Source: Symsagittifera roscoffensis
Lineage: Eukaryota; Xenacoelomorpha; Acoela; Convolutidae
Assembly (NCBI RefSeq): GCF_963678635.1
Contig: NC_087065.1
Coordinates: 61,468,754 to 61,532,753, forward strand
Direction of reading: 5' to 3'
Length of the DNA: 64,000 nt
In this document: one piece after another, positions 44,160 to 56,500 of the stretch
How positions within the stretch are numbered: the stretch's first letter is position 1
Layout of the letters: every line of letters begins with the position of its first letter
The notes under the pieces: generated by a model
Databases searched by the model: none
The model's input: only the letters and a program-made list of their open reading frames with translations
What the model was told of the DNA's origin: nothing
Program-made: the position numbers and the translations under genes

Positions 44160-44510
44160 CGCCTTTATACTCAATCAATTTTTACTCAATCGTGCTTGAA
44201 TATCAAGCTCGAATAATCCAATGAAACTGCTGGTTAGCTCAACAACTGACTTTTTGATTTCAAATAGTTATCTTTTATTCACATATGTTAGCAACTCTAT
44301 CGTTTTTCGCCCGCTCATCGGCACTCGGCGTAGCACCAAACGATTGGCTCGACGGGAGCCACATCTTCGTCTGCATGCATCTCTTGGCTGCTCTTTCTTT
44401 GAAGAACAGGAAAACACACCTGCTTCAGGTAAGGAAGCATTCTTGAGTGACTGCAAAATTCAGCTATTTGATGATGCTATCTGTTGAAAAAATCGCTGTT
44501 TTTTCTACTT
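44160..44510 (+). repeat. Repeat J, unit 1
   Basis: Shares CATCGGCACTCGGCGTAGCA with CATCGGCACTTGGAGTAGCA of unit 2, then CTTCAGGTAAGGAAG and ATTTGATGATGCTATC. An 88-codon open frame over it is not conserved in the other units. Confidence 0.55.
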
Positions 44511-44754
44511 TGAAACATTCCAATAATCAATCACCATGAAACTCATAAATGGTCAATAAATTTTGACTGAGACATGCCACGAAGCAAGTATGAAGAATCC
44601 GGAGCATGTATGAAACACTTATGAAGTACTGGAACATCGATTCAATGTTTTTGAACTAGATAGCCAAATACGTGCCAGCTGACGCTCAGCGCTCTCGAAC
44701 CTCTTCTTGAGTAACATCAAACCAGCTTGCTAACAGACTTTGCCTTCATTTCTT

Positions 44755-45190
44755 ACGCAGTTATGCTTGATTAATTTCAAGCTTCAAGAATCCCATGTCA
44801 TTGCTAGTAAGAATGAGATCTGGTTCGTTTGTTTGAAGGTGTCATCTAGTGGCGTTTGTCATTTCTGGCCTGGTCATCGGCACTTGGAGTAGCACCCAAC
44901 GGCGTTGGTTTCACTGGATCTGACTTTTCATTTAGCAGTGCCTCATAGATTGTTTGACAGAGCGTGTCCTTCAGGTAGGGAAGTCCTCCTGGATGCCAGA
45001 GAGAAAATGCAATTTGATGCTGTCATCCATTGACTAAATCTCTAACTGTCTATTCTTTCAACAAAAAAAATCTACATTTAACCACTACGGGTCTCACGCT
45101 GAGCCAGTGACGCGCTAGAAAAGAGTATAGGCTTCTGTTGATACTATACCAACAATATAGCTAACTGACAGTTGGAACAGAGTAATGAAC
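44755..45190 (+). repeat. Repeat J, unit 2
   Basis: Matches unit 3 closely in order: GATTAAT, TCAAGAAT, GCACTTGGAGTAGCACCCAA, CAATTTGATGCTGTCATCCA, CTAACTGTCTATTC. Confidence 0.65.
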
Positions 45191-45199
45191 GCAAGTAAA

Positions 45200-46060
45200 C
45201 AGAAAAAACTTTTTGTTGAAAAAATCTCAACTTTCAAAGACAAAAATAGATGCCCTTTGAGCTCTTTGAATTTCTAGAACAATTTATGATTGGCGCTTTT
45301 TTGCTAACATGAACCCAACTTGAGAAAACTGGATAAACAGGTCAAGTTGGAGGCACTTAGCACAGTGGTAAGGCGTTCACTTTGAAATCGTCAGATCGTG
45401 TATTCGATCCCATGCCATGGCAATGATAGTGTGTGAGGACAAGCTCTCATTTGACCTCCAGCTTCAAGTCTACCACAACCTGACCAAATTTTGCTGCAAT
45501 AGTGGTACCACGTAAAAATTCTAGAAGCAAAAAAAACGGCCTTTAGTCGCAAAAAACAGCTTCGCTCAGCAAAATAACACTGTCTGGAATGTGGGGAGAT
45601 AATACAAGTGGACTATCCTCGACAGGACTGTTAAGGCCTACTAATAGCTCCTCTGCGATTCGCAGGAACTACAATTATTATTATTAAGTTTTTTTTTCCA
45701 CTGGAAATCTAAGAATTAAATTCCACTTTCGAGACTAGAAATTGTGCACGTTTTTTTTTGCGCCATTTCCGCGTTCGTATTTGAAGAGCGTAAATTACTT
45801 AATTTTAAGCAGCAGATGAATTTCAATTGAAATCAAAAAGTGCATATATATCTAAAGGCATTCATAAATGCATTAATACGCTTGTTAGCACATCTGTAGT
45901 TATTAGAGCAATTGAAAAATTTTTCTGAAAAACAAAAAAAAATCACCCAGACCTATTAAAGTCTGCACTACGTTCATTACTCTAATCAACTAGCAAGATT
46001 ACAGATTAGGAACATAATTTCACTCGTATGAACGCACGAATAATACCGTTACTAACTGAG
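45200..46060 (+). repeat. Repeat K, copy 1, split by a SINE
   Basis: Matches 61840-62290 except for the SINE: GAGCTCTTTGAATTTC, then AGAAAACTGGATAAACAGGT, interruption, then CTGGAAATCTAAGAATTAAA, TTTGCGCCATTTCCGCGTTC and TTTCTGAAAAACAAAAAAAA. Confidence 0.6.
45349..45685 (+). mobile_element. tRNA-derived SINE
   Basis: The head GGAGGCACTTAGCACAGTGG contains a polymerase III A box (TAGCACAGTGG); ATTCGATCCC at about 45404-45413 approximates the B box. A tRNA-unrelated body follows and the tail is an ATT repeat. AAGTT at 45344-45348 and 45686-45690 is the likely target duplication. Repeat K at 61840-62290 shows the same locus type without the insertion. The tRNA-like fold is too poor for a working tRNA. 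Confidence 0.75.
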
Positions 46061-46079
46061 TAGCATCGAAACTGGTTGT

Positions 46080-46600
46080 TCATTGCCTTTTCTTTCATTG
46101 CTTAAAGAACCATGCCTGATTAATATCAAGAATGAAGAATTCAGTGTTAATGCCAGATAGAACGAAATCTGTTTTAATGGTCTTCTTCATATGTAAGCTC
46201 CTTTTTGCTTTCGTCATTTCAAGCCTGGTTATCGTCACTTAGAGTAGCACGCAACGTAGTTGACTCGATTGGATTTGACTTTATTCATCAGTAACACATA
46301 CACGCCCCTCGCTTGGCATAAAGCGACGGAGCGTGTGCTACAGATAGGGAACTCCTCCTGGGTGTCAGTGAAAGAAGGCAATTTGATGCTGTCTTCCATT
46401 GACTAAATCGCTAACTGTCTATCCTCTTCTAACTTAAAAAATTCAACAATTAATCACTAAGGGTTTCACGCTAGGCCGATGATGTGTTAGGACTATTGAA
46501 ACTTATGCGGATGTTGATACTATGCCAAGATCAACTAGAAAGACTTAACATTAGGAACCTAGCGAGTAGAGATCGCATTTTCGTATGAACGCACTCCCGT
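46080..46600 (+). repeat. Repeat J, unit 3
   Basis: Same order as unit 2: GCCTGATTAATATCAAGAAT, CACTTAGAGTAGCACGCAAC, GGCAATTTGATGCTGTCTTC, CTAACTGTCTATCC and GGGTTTCACGCTAGGCCGAT. Confidence 0.65.
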
Positions 46601-46604
46601 ACTG

Positions 46605-47320
46605 CTCGTATTTGTTTCAATCTGAGATATGTTTTAATCTCTTAGTTTTCCTACGCCATCCCAAGTTATTCTTCAATAGAGCATGATTTAGGCTCTAACA
46701 GAAAACTAACTAATTCTTGAAAAAAAACGTTTTCGGAATAATGACTTATGAAAACGTTTTCGGATCAACCATGGTTTTTTGCTGGCTGCCGTAATTGAAA
46801 AAAAATTAAGTATATCAATTCGGTTGGCCTAAAAAAGGTCGACAAATCCGCAACTGCCCAACAGTAAGGTAGACAATAGCAGCCTGAAACTTTGCGGATC
46901 TGAAATTGTTTCACCAGCCATCTAGCTAGCGATTCTTTCGACGCATGATACTTTGACCTTTTGTGTGAAATAGTTTCAACCGAAACTAAATTAGAAAAAT
47001 GAGCATCTTTTCCCCCCCGATTGAGTTTTGAAAACAAATCAGTTTTTAAATTCTTTACAATTTGAAAGCAATTAATTGTAAGGAAAATTCCATTCTGTGC
47101 GTATTTTCAACGGACAACCGGCTGCAGATTCGTTAAGATCTACAAGCAGTTTGTTGGTGAGCTTCTTGTGCTGGGAATGGAATGGCTGTGTCACCCTCCA
47201 GAATAGACCAAAAAAATCTTCAGGTTTATTTCAAAATGGAATAACTTCATCCAGTGGAATAGGAACTTAATGTCACGTTATAATGCCAAAATTGGTTAAC
47301 AAAAGTGGGGTGAAAAATAA
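46605..47320. other. Intergenic, 3' of the MAP kinase gene
   Basis: No gene or matched repeat seen. Confidence 0.45.
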
Positions 47321-47326
47321 TTTATT
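47321..47326 (-). promoter_or_regulatory. Polyadenylation signal AATAAA of the MAP kinase gene
   Basis: On the minus strand, 47 bases after the TGA stop. Confidence 0.65.
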
Positions 47327-47373
47327 ACAACTATAAGCAGAAGCCACTTTGCACACAATTATAAGCAATCAGA

Positions 47374-47585
47374 TCAGTTCATTGTTTCCCCGAGGAAGTT
47401 AAAGATTGACGCTTTTATTTCCGGAATCGAGGCCAGCTTTTCGAAGGAGTCGTCGAAAGCATTTTCTGGGACTCGCTCATCATCTGGGTCATGGTAACTG
47501 AGAAAATACTTGTTAGCTATCGCTCTTTCGACATTTATTCTACTTTTCGGGTTCATCTCCAGCATATCTTCACATAACTCAATGA
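47374..47585 (-). CDS. MAP kinase gene, exon 9 (last)
   Basis: Acceptor GCATTATAG. It encodes IELCEDMLEMNPKSRI, ANKYFLSYHDPDDERV and DDSFEKLASIPEIKASIFNF, ending in TGA at 47374-47376. YHDPDDE is the acidic common-docking segment typical of p38 kinases. Confidence 0.9.
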
Positions 47586-50500
47586 CTATAATGCACAAAA
47601 ACAATTGCCTATTCATTTCAAAAAATAATCGATTATTCAGTAAAAAAATACTCGATAAAATCTTATGACTTGCTTTAAGTTTTTGACATAAAATTTACAA
47701 TTTGGCCCTATCTCAGAATAATCAACTATAAAGTAAGCTGACTTACTTTGCGAATTTCTTCCATCAAAATAGCACTTGAAGTCAACTTTCTGATAACCTT
47801 GACAAGAACTGCTCCTTTTGATGAAGCTAGCAACCTAAAACGAACACAGAAATGATGCACAGATCTTTTCGGGTCAGAAATCCCATATTCAATTTACGCA
47901 GCTGCACGACTTATGCCGCTGCTATTAAACCTTGATTCAAATTTTGAATAAGATGTGTGAAATGTCTATTTCTTCGTTATGAAAACGCAGTTTACAATTT
48001 AACGAACTGAAAACCGAGAAAAAATTACCAGCCCAGTAAAACCTTTATCGGTAAACAATTTCATCAAGCCAAGTTGATTACAGAATATTTTTGTGTCCTC
48101 AAAAAGATTTTGATCTAGTAGACATTCGATGACAAAGCCCTCAATGCTAGACAAAGCAAGCTACCAGATGTTGTTACCTCTGGGTCAAATGATTTCTCAA
48201 GTACCCTCTCTGTTGGAGTGCCACATAACCGAATGTGGTCAATCAGAAGTGCTTCTTGGCTATCGTGGTCCTGGAACATCTGCTTTCCACTCAGAAATTC
48301 CCCCAAGATGCAGCCCACTGACCACATATCCACTAAAACAAAACCGTCATAATTTGAAAAATTCCTTTTCCTCGAAACAATCTATCGGTTGTAATGTTCA
48401 ATGGAGGGAAGATTATTTTCTTAGATCAATAATTATTGGACATTATATCGCGACTTATAAGAATATGTATGTCGTGAAAAGTAACAGTGAAGATATCAAA
48501 AGAGATTTCGTTTTAACATACCAGTAGTGCTGTAGAAAGATGATTTGCAGCTATCTGCAGCAATGACCTCTGGGGCCCTATAAGATAGAGTTTGCATGCG
48601 AGGGGTCATGTCAACTCTCTCCTTGCGAGAGAACCCAAAATCCACAATCTAAATTACACAACACTACTCAAAACTACAGGTAAATAATCCAAATGGATAG
48701 AAAACAGTTTTAAAATATTTAAAACAGGGCATAGTTTAAAATGACTGAACCTCCACCGAGCTAGACTTGTGCTTGGTTTACCGACCTTGGTCTTTTCATC
48801 CGATGATGAGCTGCAAGCAACACAGTATTTTGGACATAAAATCACCCGACTTCAGACAATTATTTATTTAAGTACATATGAACGCCTTGTTGAAGAACAG
48901 CTGCTTTGCATGATGAGTGCTTACTATGATGTAGCTAACTTAAAAACCAATGAATATATAGCAACAGATTTTATCCGTGAACACTATTCCCGAAAAATTG
49001 TGTCGCAGAATAGGTTCTGTACATATTTGATACTGAATTCTCATACAGTAGCGACAAAAAGGAACGAAAATCTTCACAAAGACTATTAAAAATTCACAAA
49101 TAAAAACAACATGAAACAGAAAAAATAAGCCTTACAAAGAAATATTGACAAACCAGAGCGAACCAGGGCTTCTCGATTAAGAGGTTAAATGATCAATACA
49201 TAAAAACGCATTTTAATTAAGCCGAAATAACTGAAAGAAATTGAGACCAAAGCCGCTATTTCCAAAAGAAACCATTTTAAAAGTCGAACAAAACTAGATC
49301 TAGTGAAATTTTCATGCTTGTTTTGAATTGTCTTGAAAAAATTTATTTCGTGGAAAACATGTCGAGCTATACAGTTAAAACTTAGCAACAGAAGCAACAA
49401 AGCATCAGAAAAAGCCGACAATACTTGATCAGAGGAGGCATGATAGTTGAGCCGAAAATTTTTTAAAATTCGTGTACGTGTTTTGAGGTGGAACTAAATT
49501 TTGTTTTCAGCTTAAAGTTTTTTGTAAACATTTAAGCTGAAAACAAATTTTAGTTCCACCTCAAAACACGTACACGAATAAAAAATTTAAGCTTATCAAA
49601 CAACGCAACAGGAGGCCACTGAACCAAAATATTATTAGCTAAAATCTTTCGAACCGGCGGAAGAAAAATTGAAACAAAAAATAGGAACTTAGAAACCAAG
49701 AGTTTAAATTTACAGCCACGAAAACTAAAATCGAGTCTGAGGTTTATTGAAAACGCAGACTTGCTCAAACTACTGCTGGTTGACGAAAGTTCAGATTTGA
49801 GAAAATGACTCAATGATACTCTTCGACAAACAGTTACTTGTTCGACATAAACAGCTAGTCACAAAAGTCGAAACCTTTAGAAAAAACAGCATCATCATTG
49901 AAATTTGTTCTATTGCATCAAGTTGATACATCTCGAGACGAACTGATGGCATTTTAAGGTTGCTAATTCCCCGTTTATCATTTGAAATGGTTGTCGTTCC
50001 AAAAAAAGCAATTAAACTAATATCAAAACTTAAAATGTGCCACAAATTATGTGAAAAATGCAGAATTCTACTCCGGAATAAACAAAAAAAATCGATTACT
50101 ATAAGATCAATATTTGACTAAGAAATTGCACGAACCTATCCGTCTAAAACAGATAGCGTGACAAACAGATGGCAACCTCTATCTGAAATTACTCTATGAG
50201 ATAGCAAATTGGACACATCTCATCTGACATGACTAACCAGTCTCGAAATAGACCGTAAAAGCGTAATAAATTACATAAATAACTTAAGATAACACACCTC
50301 AAAGTTCTACAAAATATCTGACAAAAAATCGAAAATTATTAGATAAAAAACCAGCGCAGAAAAGTGCTAAGCTTTGTTAGTATAAAAGATACGTTTGTGA
50401 ATGTCGTTTTTCAAGAATAAATCCTTGCAAAATCGACAGTTCTAGAGAATATTTCCTTCTAATTTGCATCTTGGTAAAACAATATTTGGTTTTCATTCTT

Positions 50501-53500
50501 TCAAAATCGACCTTTCGATCAAAAATGTTTGGAAATGCAAATTAATATATTTATTTTAGTAGTTTGACAGACTCGAGTTAGCTCTGACAAACATGATGTA
50601 TTTCAAAAAAAAACTAATATGTACCGTACCTAGCATGTAGCGCGATATAGCAGTTAGAAAAGGAAAAAATGCAAGAACGTGCAAAGTGGTAATGCGAGAG
50701 TATACATAAACGTACGGAAAAACGTGAAGGATCTGTTGATAGTCGTTGAATCTGTCACAAGATATTTCCGAGTTGAGCCTCTCAAATAAAAATACGCCAT
50801 TCCATTGCAATATCTAAGGCATTCAAAAAAAAATTAAGAAACAATGGAAAAATAAAACTGAAGGTAAAATTCAAAATGATCTAAGTGGTTGAACTTAAAG
50901 AGGATTAAACATCTTTTATCTAAGAGGATGAAAAACCCTGAAGTGCATCACACTACTCAAAGAATTTTGAATATCAACCAAAACATCAACTGGAAACAAA
51001 AAACGGAGACAAGGTGGTTGTAACTATCAAAAAAGAGGGGAAACTGCGCTTCGCAAACACTAGCGAGAACACGACAAAAAGTAACTTTATGAAAAGCAAA
51101 AAGAAAAAGTAGAAATAATGGGATCCTCTCTAAAAATAACTATTTAGAGCCAACAAAAATTTAAAATGATTAAAAGCGCCAACGAATAGATGAACACTTT
51201 TATTTGCGTCTTGCGTTGAAAAGAAAGTGGATATCGTAAAATGACACTGTGCTCAATCGTGTAACGAAACGAAACCTTTAAACAACTTTTAAAAAACTGG
51301 ATCAATTGGTAGTTTTTTCCACTGAAAATATAAATAGAGCGTGAATAGCGTTTGAGTTTTATTCTGAAAAACTGGCATAGACTTAAATAAGTGGAAACTC
51401 ACATCCTTCATAAGCATTTCTTCAGTTGCAACGCTATAAGGTCTCTAGAAAAGCAAAAACATTATTAACTAACCTTTACTACATCTTCTTCGTCAATTGT
51501 GATATTGGATGGCTTCAAATCCTAAATAAAATAGCACTATTTAAGTTATTTACAGAGAAACAACTGTTTTCCACAGGTAAAATCATGATTTGCTGTTTAA
51601 AAATACTCGCAGGTAATCATTATTACAAATGAATCCTTTAAGCAGGAGGTGTACAAGTGAAAATCAGCATTAGTAACATGATTGTGAGAGCTGAGACTGA
51701 GCTAATACTGAGCACGTTGCCATCAACAACTTTCAACAATTCAAAAATGAGCTGTACGAAAAAAATCACCTGGCTATCGTTCCCCCAAATGCCATTTTTG
51801 TACCTTTTCATCCTCCAAATGACATTTTTGTACCTTTTCAGCAGAGAGTAGAAAATAGCAGCACAGATCAGCTTAATTGAGTGATTTAAGTGAGGTTAGT
51901 CATATCAATATCTGGAGAGGAGACACGATTTTTTTAAAAAACGATAAAAAAATTGCCTTAAAAATCTTTAAATTTTCAGAATCTTTTATAATTGACACGC
52001 TTTAAATTATTTCAAGGGTGATAAAACCAACCAAAAGTGAGAAAACATGATATACTGAATGAAATGATGATATATTGTTCTCAGGTAGAGAAAATACAGA
52101 AAAGACTCTTAAGTAAATTTTTTGTGGAAAAGTTTTTTGTTCCCACAAATGGGGAGGAACTTTGTATTCCGGTGTGCTTTAATTTTTTTTATTTTCCACG
52201 CAAAACCAGGTACCACAAAAAATCATCGGATTGGGTTGAGTGATATATCATACTATAGTCCTTTCAGTTTGATTCACACGATATTAAAAAAATTTCAAAC
52301 TATTTTCTAAGTGTTGAGAAAAACCAGTTTGAATTTTTGATTACTCGTCTATTTTCGAGCTAGCAAATCAAGCGAGCAGACTATTTTTTTTTCAACCGAA
52401 ACAATTTGCCACAAATAATTATCGTAACGGGTGAAGTGATATATCATATTAAGGCCTTTTCAGCCTTGATTCGAGCAAAACTAAAAATTTTAAAAATTGT
52501 CCCAGGTCGAGAAAAACCGGTTTGAAGATTTCCAGTTTTAGTATAACTTCGAGCAAAAAACCAGCGAGCAGGCTTATTTTAGAGGGATACGCCATAAAAA
52601 TTTAGTTTAGCTCCAGTGAATTTAATTTTTGAAATTTCTAGCGCCATTAAAATTTTCATTTGTCTTTTTTTGATTTACAAAAATTGCCCGATTTGCCTAT
52701 TATACTGTTACTGTTGAAAATGTCTATCTTCTAGGTTTTTGCCAGATCCTTTTATAAAACGACACAAAAAAAAACAAAATTAATTTAAAAAAAAACACGG
52801 AAAAGCTTTTTTGTGTTTTTTGAAGAGTGTGGTCGGAACATTCTGTGCTACTTGCACAGCAACCTTGTTATTACTGCTACTGTCTTATTGCCAAACTTCA
52901 GACAAATTTTTAAATAACTCGTTGAAAATAACGGGTGTTTCAAAACAAATTGAACACAGAGGCGAAGCTGCGCTTCGCAAACACTTGCGAGAACACGACC
53001 AAAAAGCACCTCTATCAAGTGACGTAAGAAAAAGTAGAAATAAGCCTCGAATTTTCAAAAACTTCTACGAGGCTTAGCAAAAACTTCAATTGACAAAAAT
53101 CTGCAATCTAGCAAATTTGAGTCCCACGCATTAATCATTCAGCCACGAATGTTTAAAATCCCCAAAAGCTACATATACTAATAATTTGCCAATTCGATGC
53201 AGCAAAAGTAGCACCAATTACAAAAAGATACAATGTTGCATGTAAAAAATCGCAAATCATGAAGCCACATTATGTATAAACTAGCATGTAACGCATCTCC
53301 GGTGCTTTGAATTTTTAACAACTCATAATAAACAACATATATTTAAAATAAGATCAGCATCCTTTGAGTGTACCCTGACAGCACCCAATTACAGTGGTGG
53401 TAGTTTCAAATTTCGAAGTTTTTTATTCAAGTTCTTTGAAAAAATTTAAAAAGAACTAAGAAACGTCACATAACGGAAACTTACGGAAAAAAGAGCAGTC

Positions 53501-56500
53501 ACATTTGAGTGCAAGATTTGCAATTGGTGACAGTACTGTCACAAAATCCATCTACAGGTTTAGGAATTCCAAATTAATAAACTTCTCAAATTTAAGCTTT
53601 CTAAACACAATTCAAAAACCATAAAAAACTTTGTATCTCGAAGATTTTACAGACTTGTCTAGTCATATTTGGGGGCAAGATTCGCTAACCCTGAGAGTAC
53701 TCTGTCAGCCCCCAACTAAAAGGTAAGGAATTTCAAGTTTTTAAAAAAGAGTTAACTCAAGTTTTCCGAAATTTTTCTTGAAAAAATCATAAAAAACGTT
53801 ATATCTGAAAAACTAACAAGAATTGAGCAGTCATATTTGGAGGCACGATCCGCAACCCCTGAGAACCTGAGAATACTATGACAGCCCCCACTACAGAGTT
53901 GAGAACTCCACATTTTGAAAAAAAATAACTCGAAAACTACAAGGATTTGAGCAGTCATATTTGGAGGCAAAACTCGCAACTCCTGGGAGTACCCTGAACA
54001 AATCTCACTACAGAGATGGGAACTTCAAATTTTGTAAATTTTTTAAATCTAAGTGCTTTGAAAACTCTTGAAATAATCCTAAAAAACTTCAAAAATCGAA
54101 ACCTACAAGGATTTGAGCAGTCTTATTCAGAGGCAAAATTCGCATGTCCTGAGAATACCCTCACAGTTAAAAATTACAGTAATGATATCTTCAAAGTTTT
54201 TGCATTTTTCTAAATTTAAGTTTTCTAGAAGTTTTTGAAAAATCTCGAAAACTGCCGTATCTCGTAATCTAAAAGAAGTTGGTTTTTCATAAATGGAGGC
54301 CAAACTGGCAACACCCGGGGAAACCCCGAGAGCATCCCACTATTGGTTTGCTAATTTCAAACTTGGTGAAATGAACACTGCATTTAAACTGGAAAGTCAA
54401 AAACAGTCTTAACCATTGCAATATACGATATAGCTTAAACGTGCAAGAAATCTTTTGCTAAACATGCAAAAATATTACGTTGAAAAGACTTATACATGGC
54501 GAGATAAGTAAGCCCGCATTTAAATATATAGTAGATAGTAGATTATGCAAAAAAATCCAAAAAAAATCGAGATATATTGAAGAAGAAAAATTCTGATTAT
54601 TCCAAAAAAAATCGAGATATATTGAAGAAGAAAAATTCTGAAATCGAGATTTTAATAATGTTATGTTGTTTGAAACAAATAGCATTCTTCGGCTCACTTG
54701 GTGAGTTAAAAATGCATCAACTGTGTAAACTTATAACTATTCGAATGTCAAAGCTTATGTTATCAATAAGCTGTAAGGGTGCAACAAATTGCCAATCTTT
54801 TTGTATTGCCACTTCGATGCAGCAAATATTTGCGACTTAGGTTGGAAAAAAATCGTACTATAAAACTTTGCTTCGCATGTGTATAAAAAGAACAAAAAAA
54901 CTCTAGGTAAAACTAAATTTATTGTTCTCAAACTATTTTTTGTTGTCTATGATATGTTATAGAAGATAAGTAGCAGTTTTAAAAAACTTATACACAGGCG
55001 AAGTGGCAATACACTTGAGGTATACAACACAATCAAAAAAATATCAGTCCAAAAAAAAACATAGAAAAAGTTTTACAAATTGAACCAAAATTTTCGTATA
55101 TGTCGATGAAGGACATCTAGGGCTCAGCTAAAGGTACGTCTTGAACATTTTTGAATTTATCATACTGATGCTGGACAAAAATCTGACTTTGCCCAAAAAC
55201 CCTAGTTATTTCTCTACTAAAATAAGTGAGCAGAGGGAAAAAATTTGAGATTTTGGAGTTTTCGCGAAACATACCTTTCTCTCACAAAGTAGTAACCGCT
55301 TTTGCAGGAAAAAATTGCTTCTTTCGATGGATTTTTTTTCTTAGATTTTGATAGGGTAGTTTTTAAGAAAGTTCAAAAAGTTCTAAAACATGATCAAAGT
55401 TCAAAAACTTGACTTTCCGAAACACGTAATTTTTTTAAACAAAAAAACAGGCCGTGGCCAGTAAAGTAGTGAAGATTCCCAAAATCGGGTTGCGCGATTG
55501 AACACTTAAACTGAGAATTGGCACGGTAAGTTTCGAGTAGTCAAAAGAAGCTGTCGAAGTTATAAAACCTTCACTAGTTAGAGACCATTTTTTTCTAAAC
55601 AACTGGCGTAATAACTTATATACGTAAGCTTTCAACAATCTGTTGTGTCGATTAAACCAATGATATCAAATTTGGCAGGACAGTTATCGAGAAAAATCCA
55701 AAAAACGGTCAACAAATCAAATAGTGGACGTTTCCGAGAATCAAAGCTGTTTTTTTTTTAAAATGGGCGTAGTCGCTTATGCAGAAGAAATTCGCCTAAT
55801 CTAAAAATTCGATTGAACCCGAAATCCCAGGGTAGTTTTCGAGAGAAGTCAAAACATTTCGAAAAATGGTCTAAGTATCAAAATTTTGACTTTTCCAGGG
55901 GTAATATTTTTTTTAGGTCCAAAAAAATTTGGGTCCAGTCGCGTATTCAAAGCCGCTTGCTACAACCAGTTCTCTGGATTGAACCCAACTCTCAGATATG
56001 GGAGGGTATTTTCCGGTAAAATTCATAAATTAAAAAAAACGCTCAAAAAATTGACTTTTCCGAGGAAGATAAGTTTTTTGTAAAAAAAATTGCGAGTGGC
56101 TGCTAATGCAGAGGAGCTTCTCACTACCCGTTATCTCAATTGAACCGACAACCTCAGGTTTAGGAGTTTAGTTTTCAATAAAAGTTAAAGATTCAAAAAA
56201 CTGTCAAAAAATCAAAAAATTGACTATTCCCAGGGACATAACTTTATGTCTAAAAGTTGGGCGTAACCGCTAATGGAGTGAAACTTTTCAAGTCCGTTCT
56301 ATTCACTGAAATTAAAATTTCAGATTTGCTAGGCTAGTTTTTGAGAAAACAAAAAATCAAAAATATTGGTCAAACATTCCCCCACAGATTTCGAAGGCTG
56401 TACACCAGCGGAGTATACAGGCACACAATATGTAGGCGGTCTTTCTATGGATATCCTTTTTGAAAATCGGTAGAAAAAATTTGCTTAGCAAGACATCTGA

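Larger units (their letters stand above)
48649..51473 (-). other. MAP kinase intron between exons 5 and 6
   Basis: 2.8 kb. It holds a family G fragment (50085-50230), a repeat H copy (51035-51080) and a short inverted repeat around 49475-49580 (AAAATTTTGTTTTCAGCTTA type arms). Otherwise unremarkable. Confidence 0.6.

Noticed and set aside
44221-44487. 88-codon open frame in repeat J
   Set aside because: The frame is not kept in the other two J units.
45349-45425. Functional tRNA gene
   Set aside because: A box is good but stems do not pair well, and the sequence continues into a SINE body with an ATT tail and target duplication.
48654-48845. Extra kinase exon just upstream of the DFG exon (SSSDEKTKVGK)
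   Set aside because: The exon at 51474-51521 supplies DLKPSN and joins in phase 0 on both sides, so no further exon is needed.
52811-53077. Open frame with a hydrophobic N-terminus and a basic tail
   Set aside because: The basic tail is repeat H read through (GEAALRKHLREH comes from the palindrome), and it lies in the kinase intron on the opposite strand.
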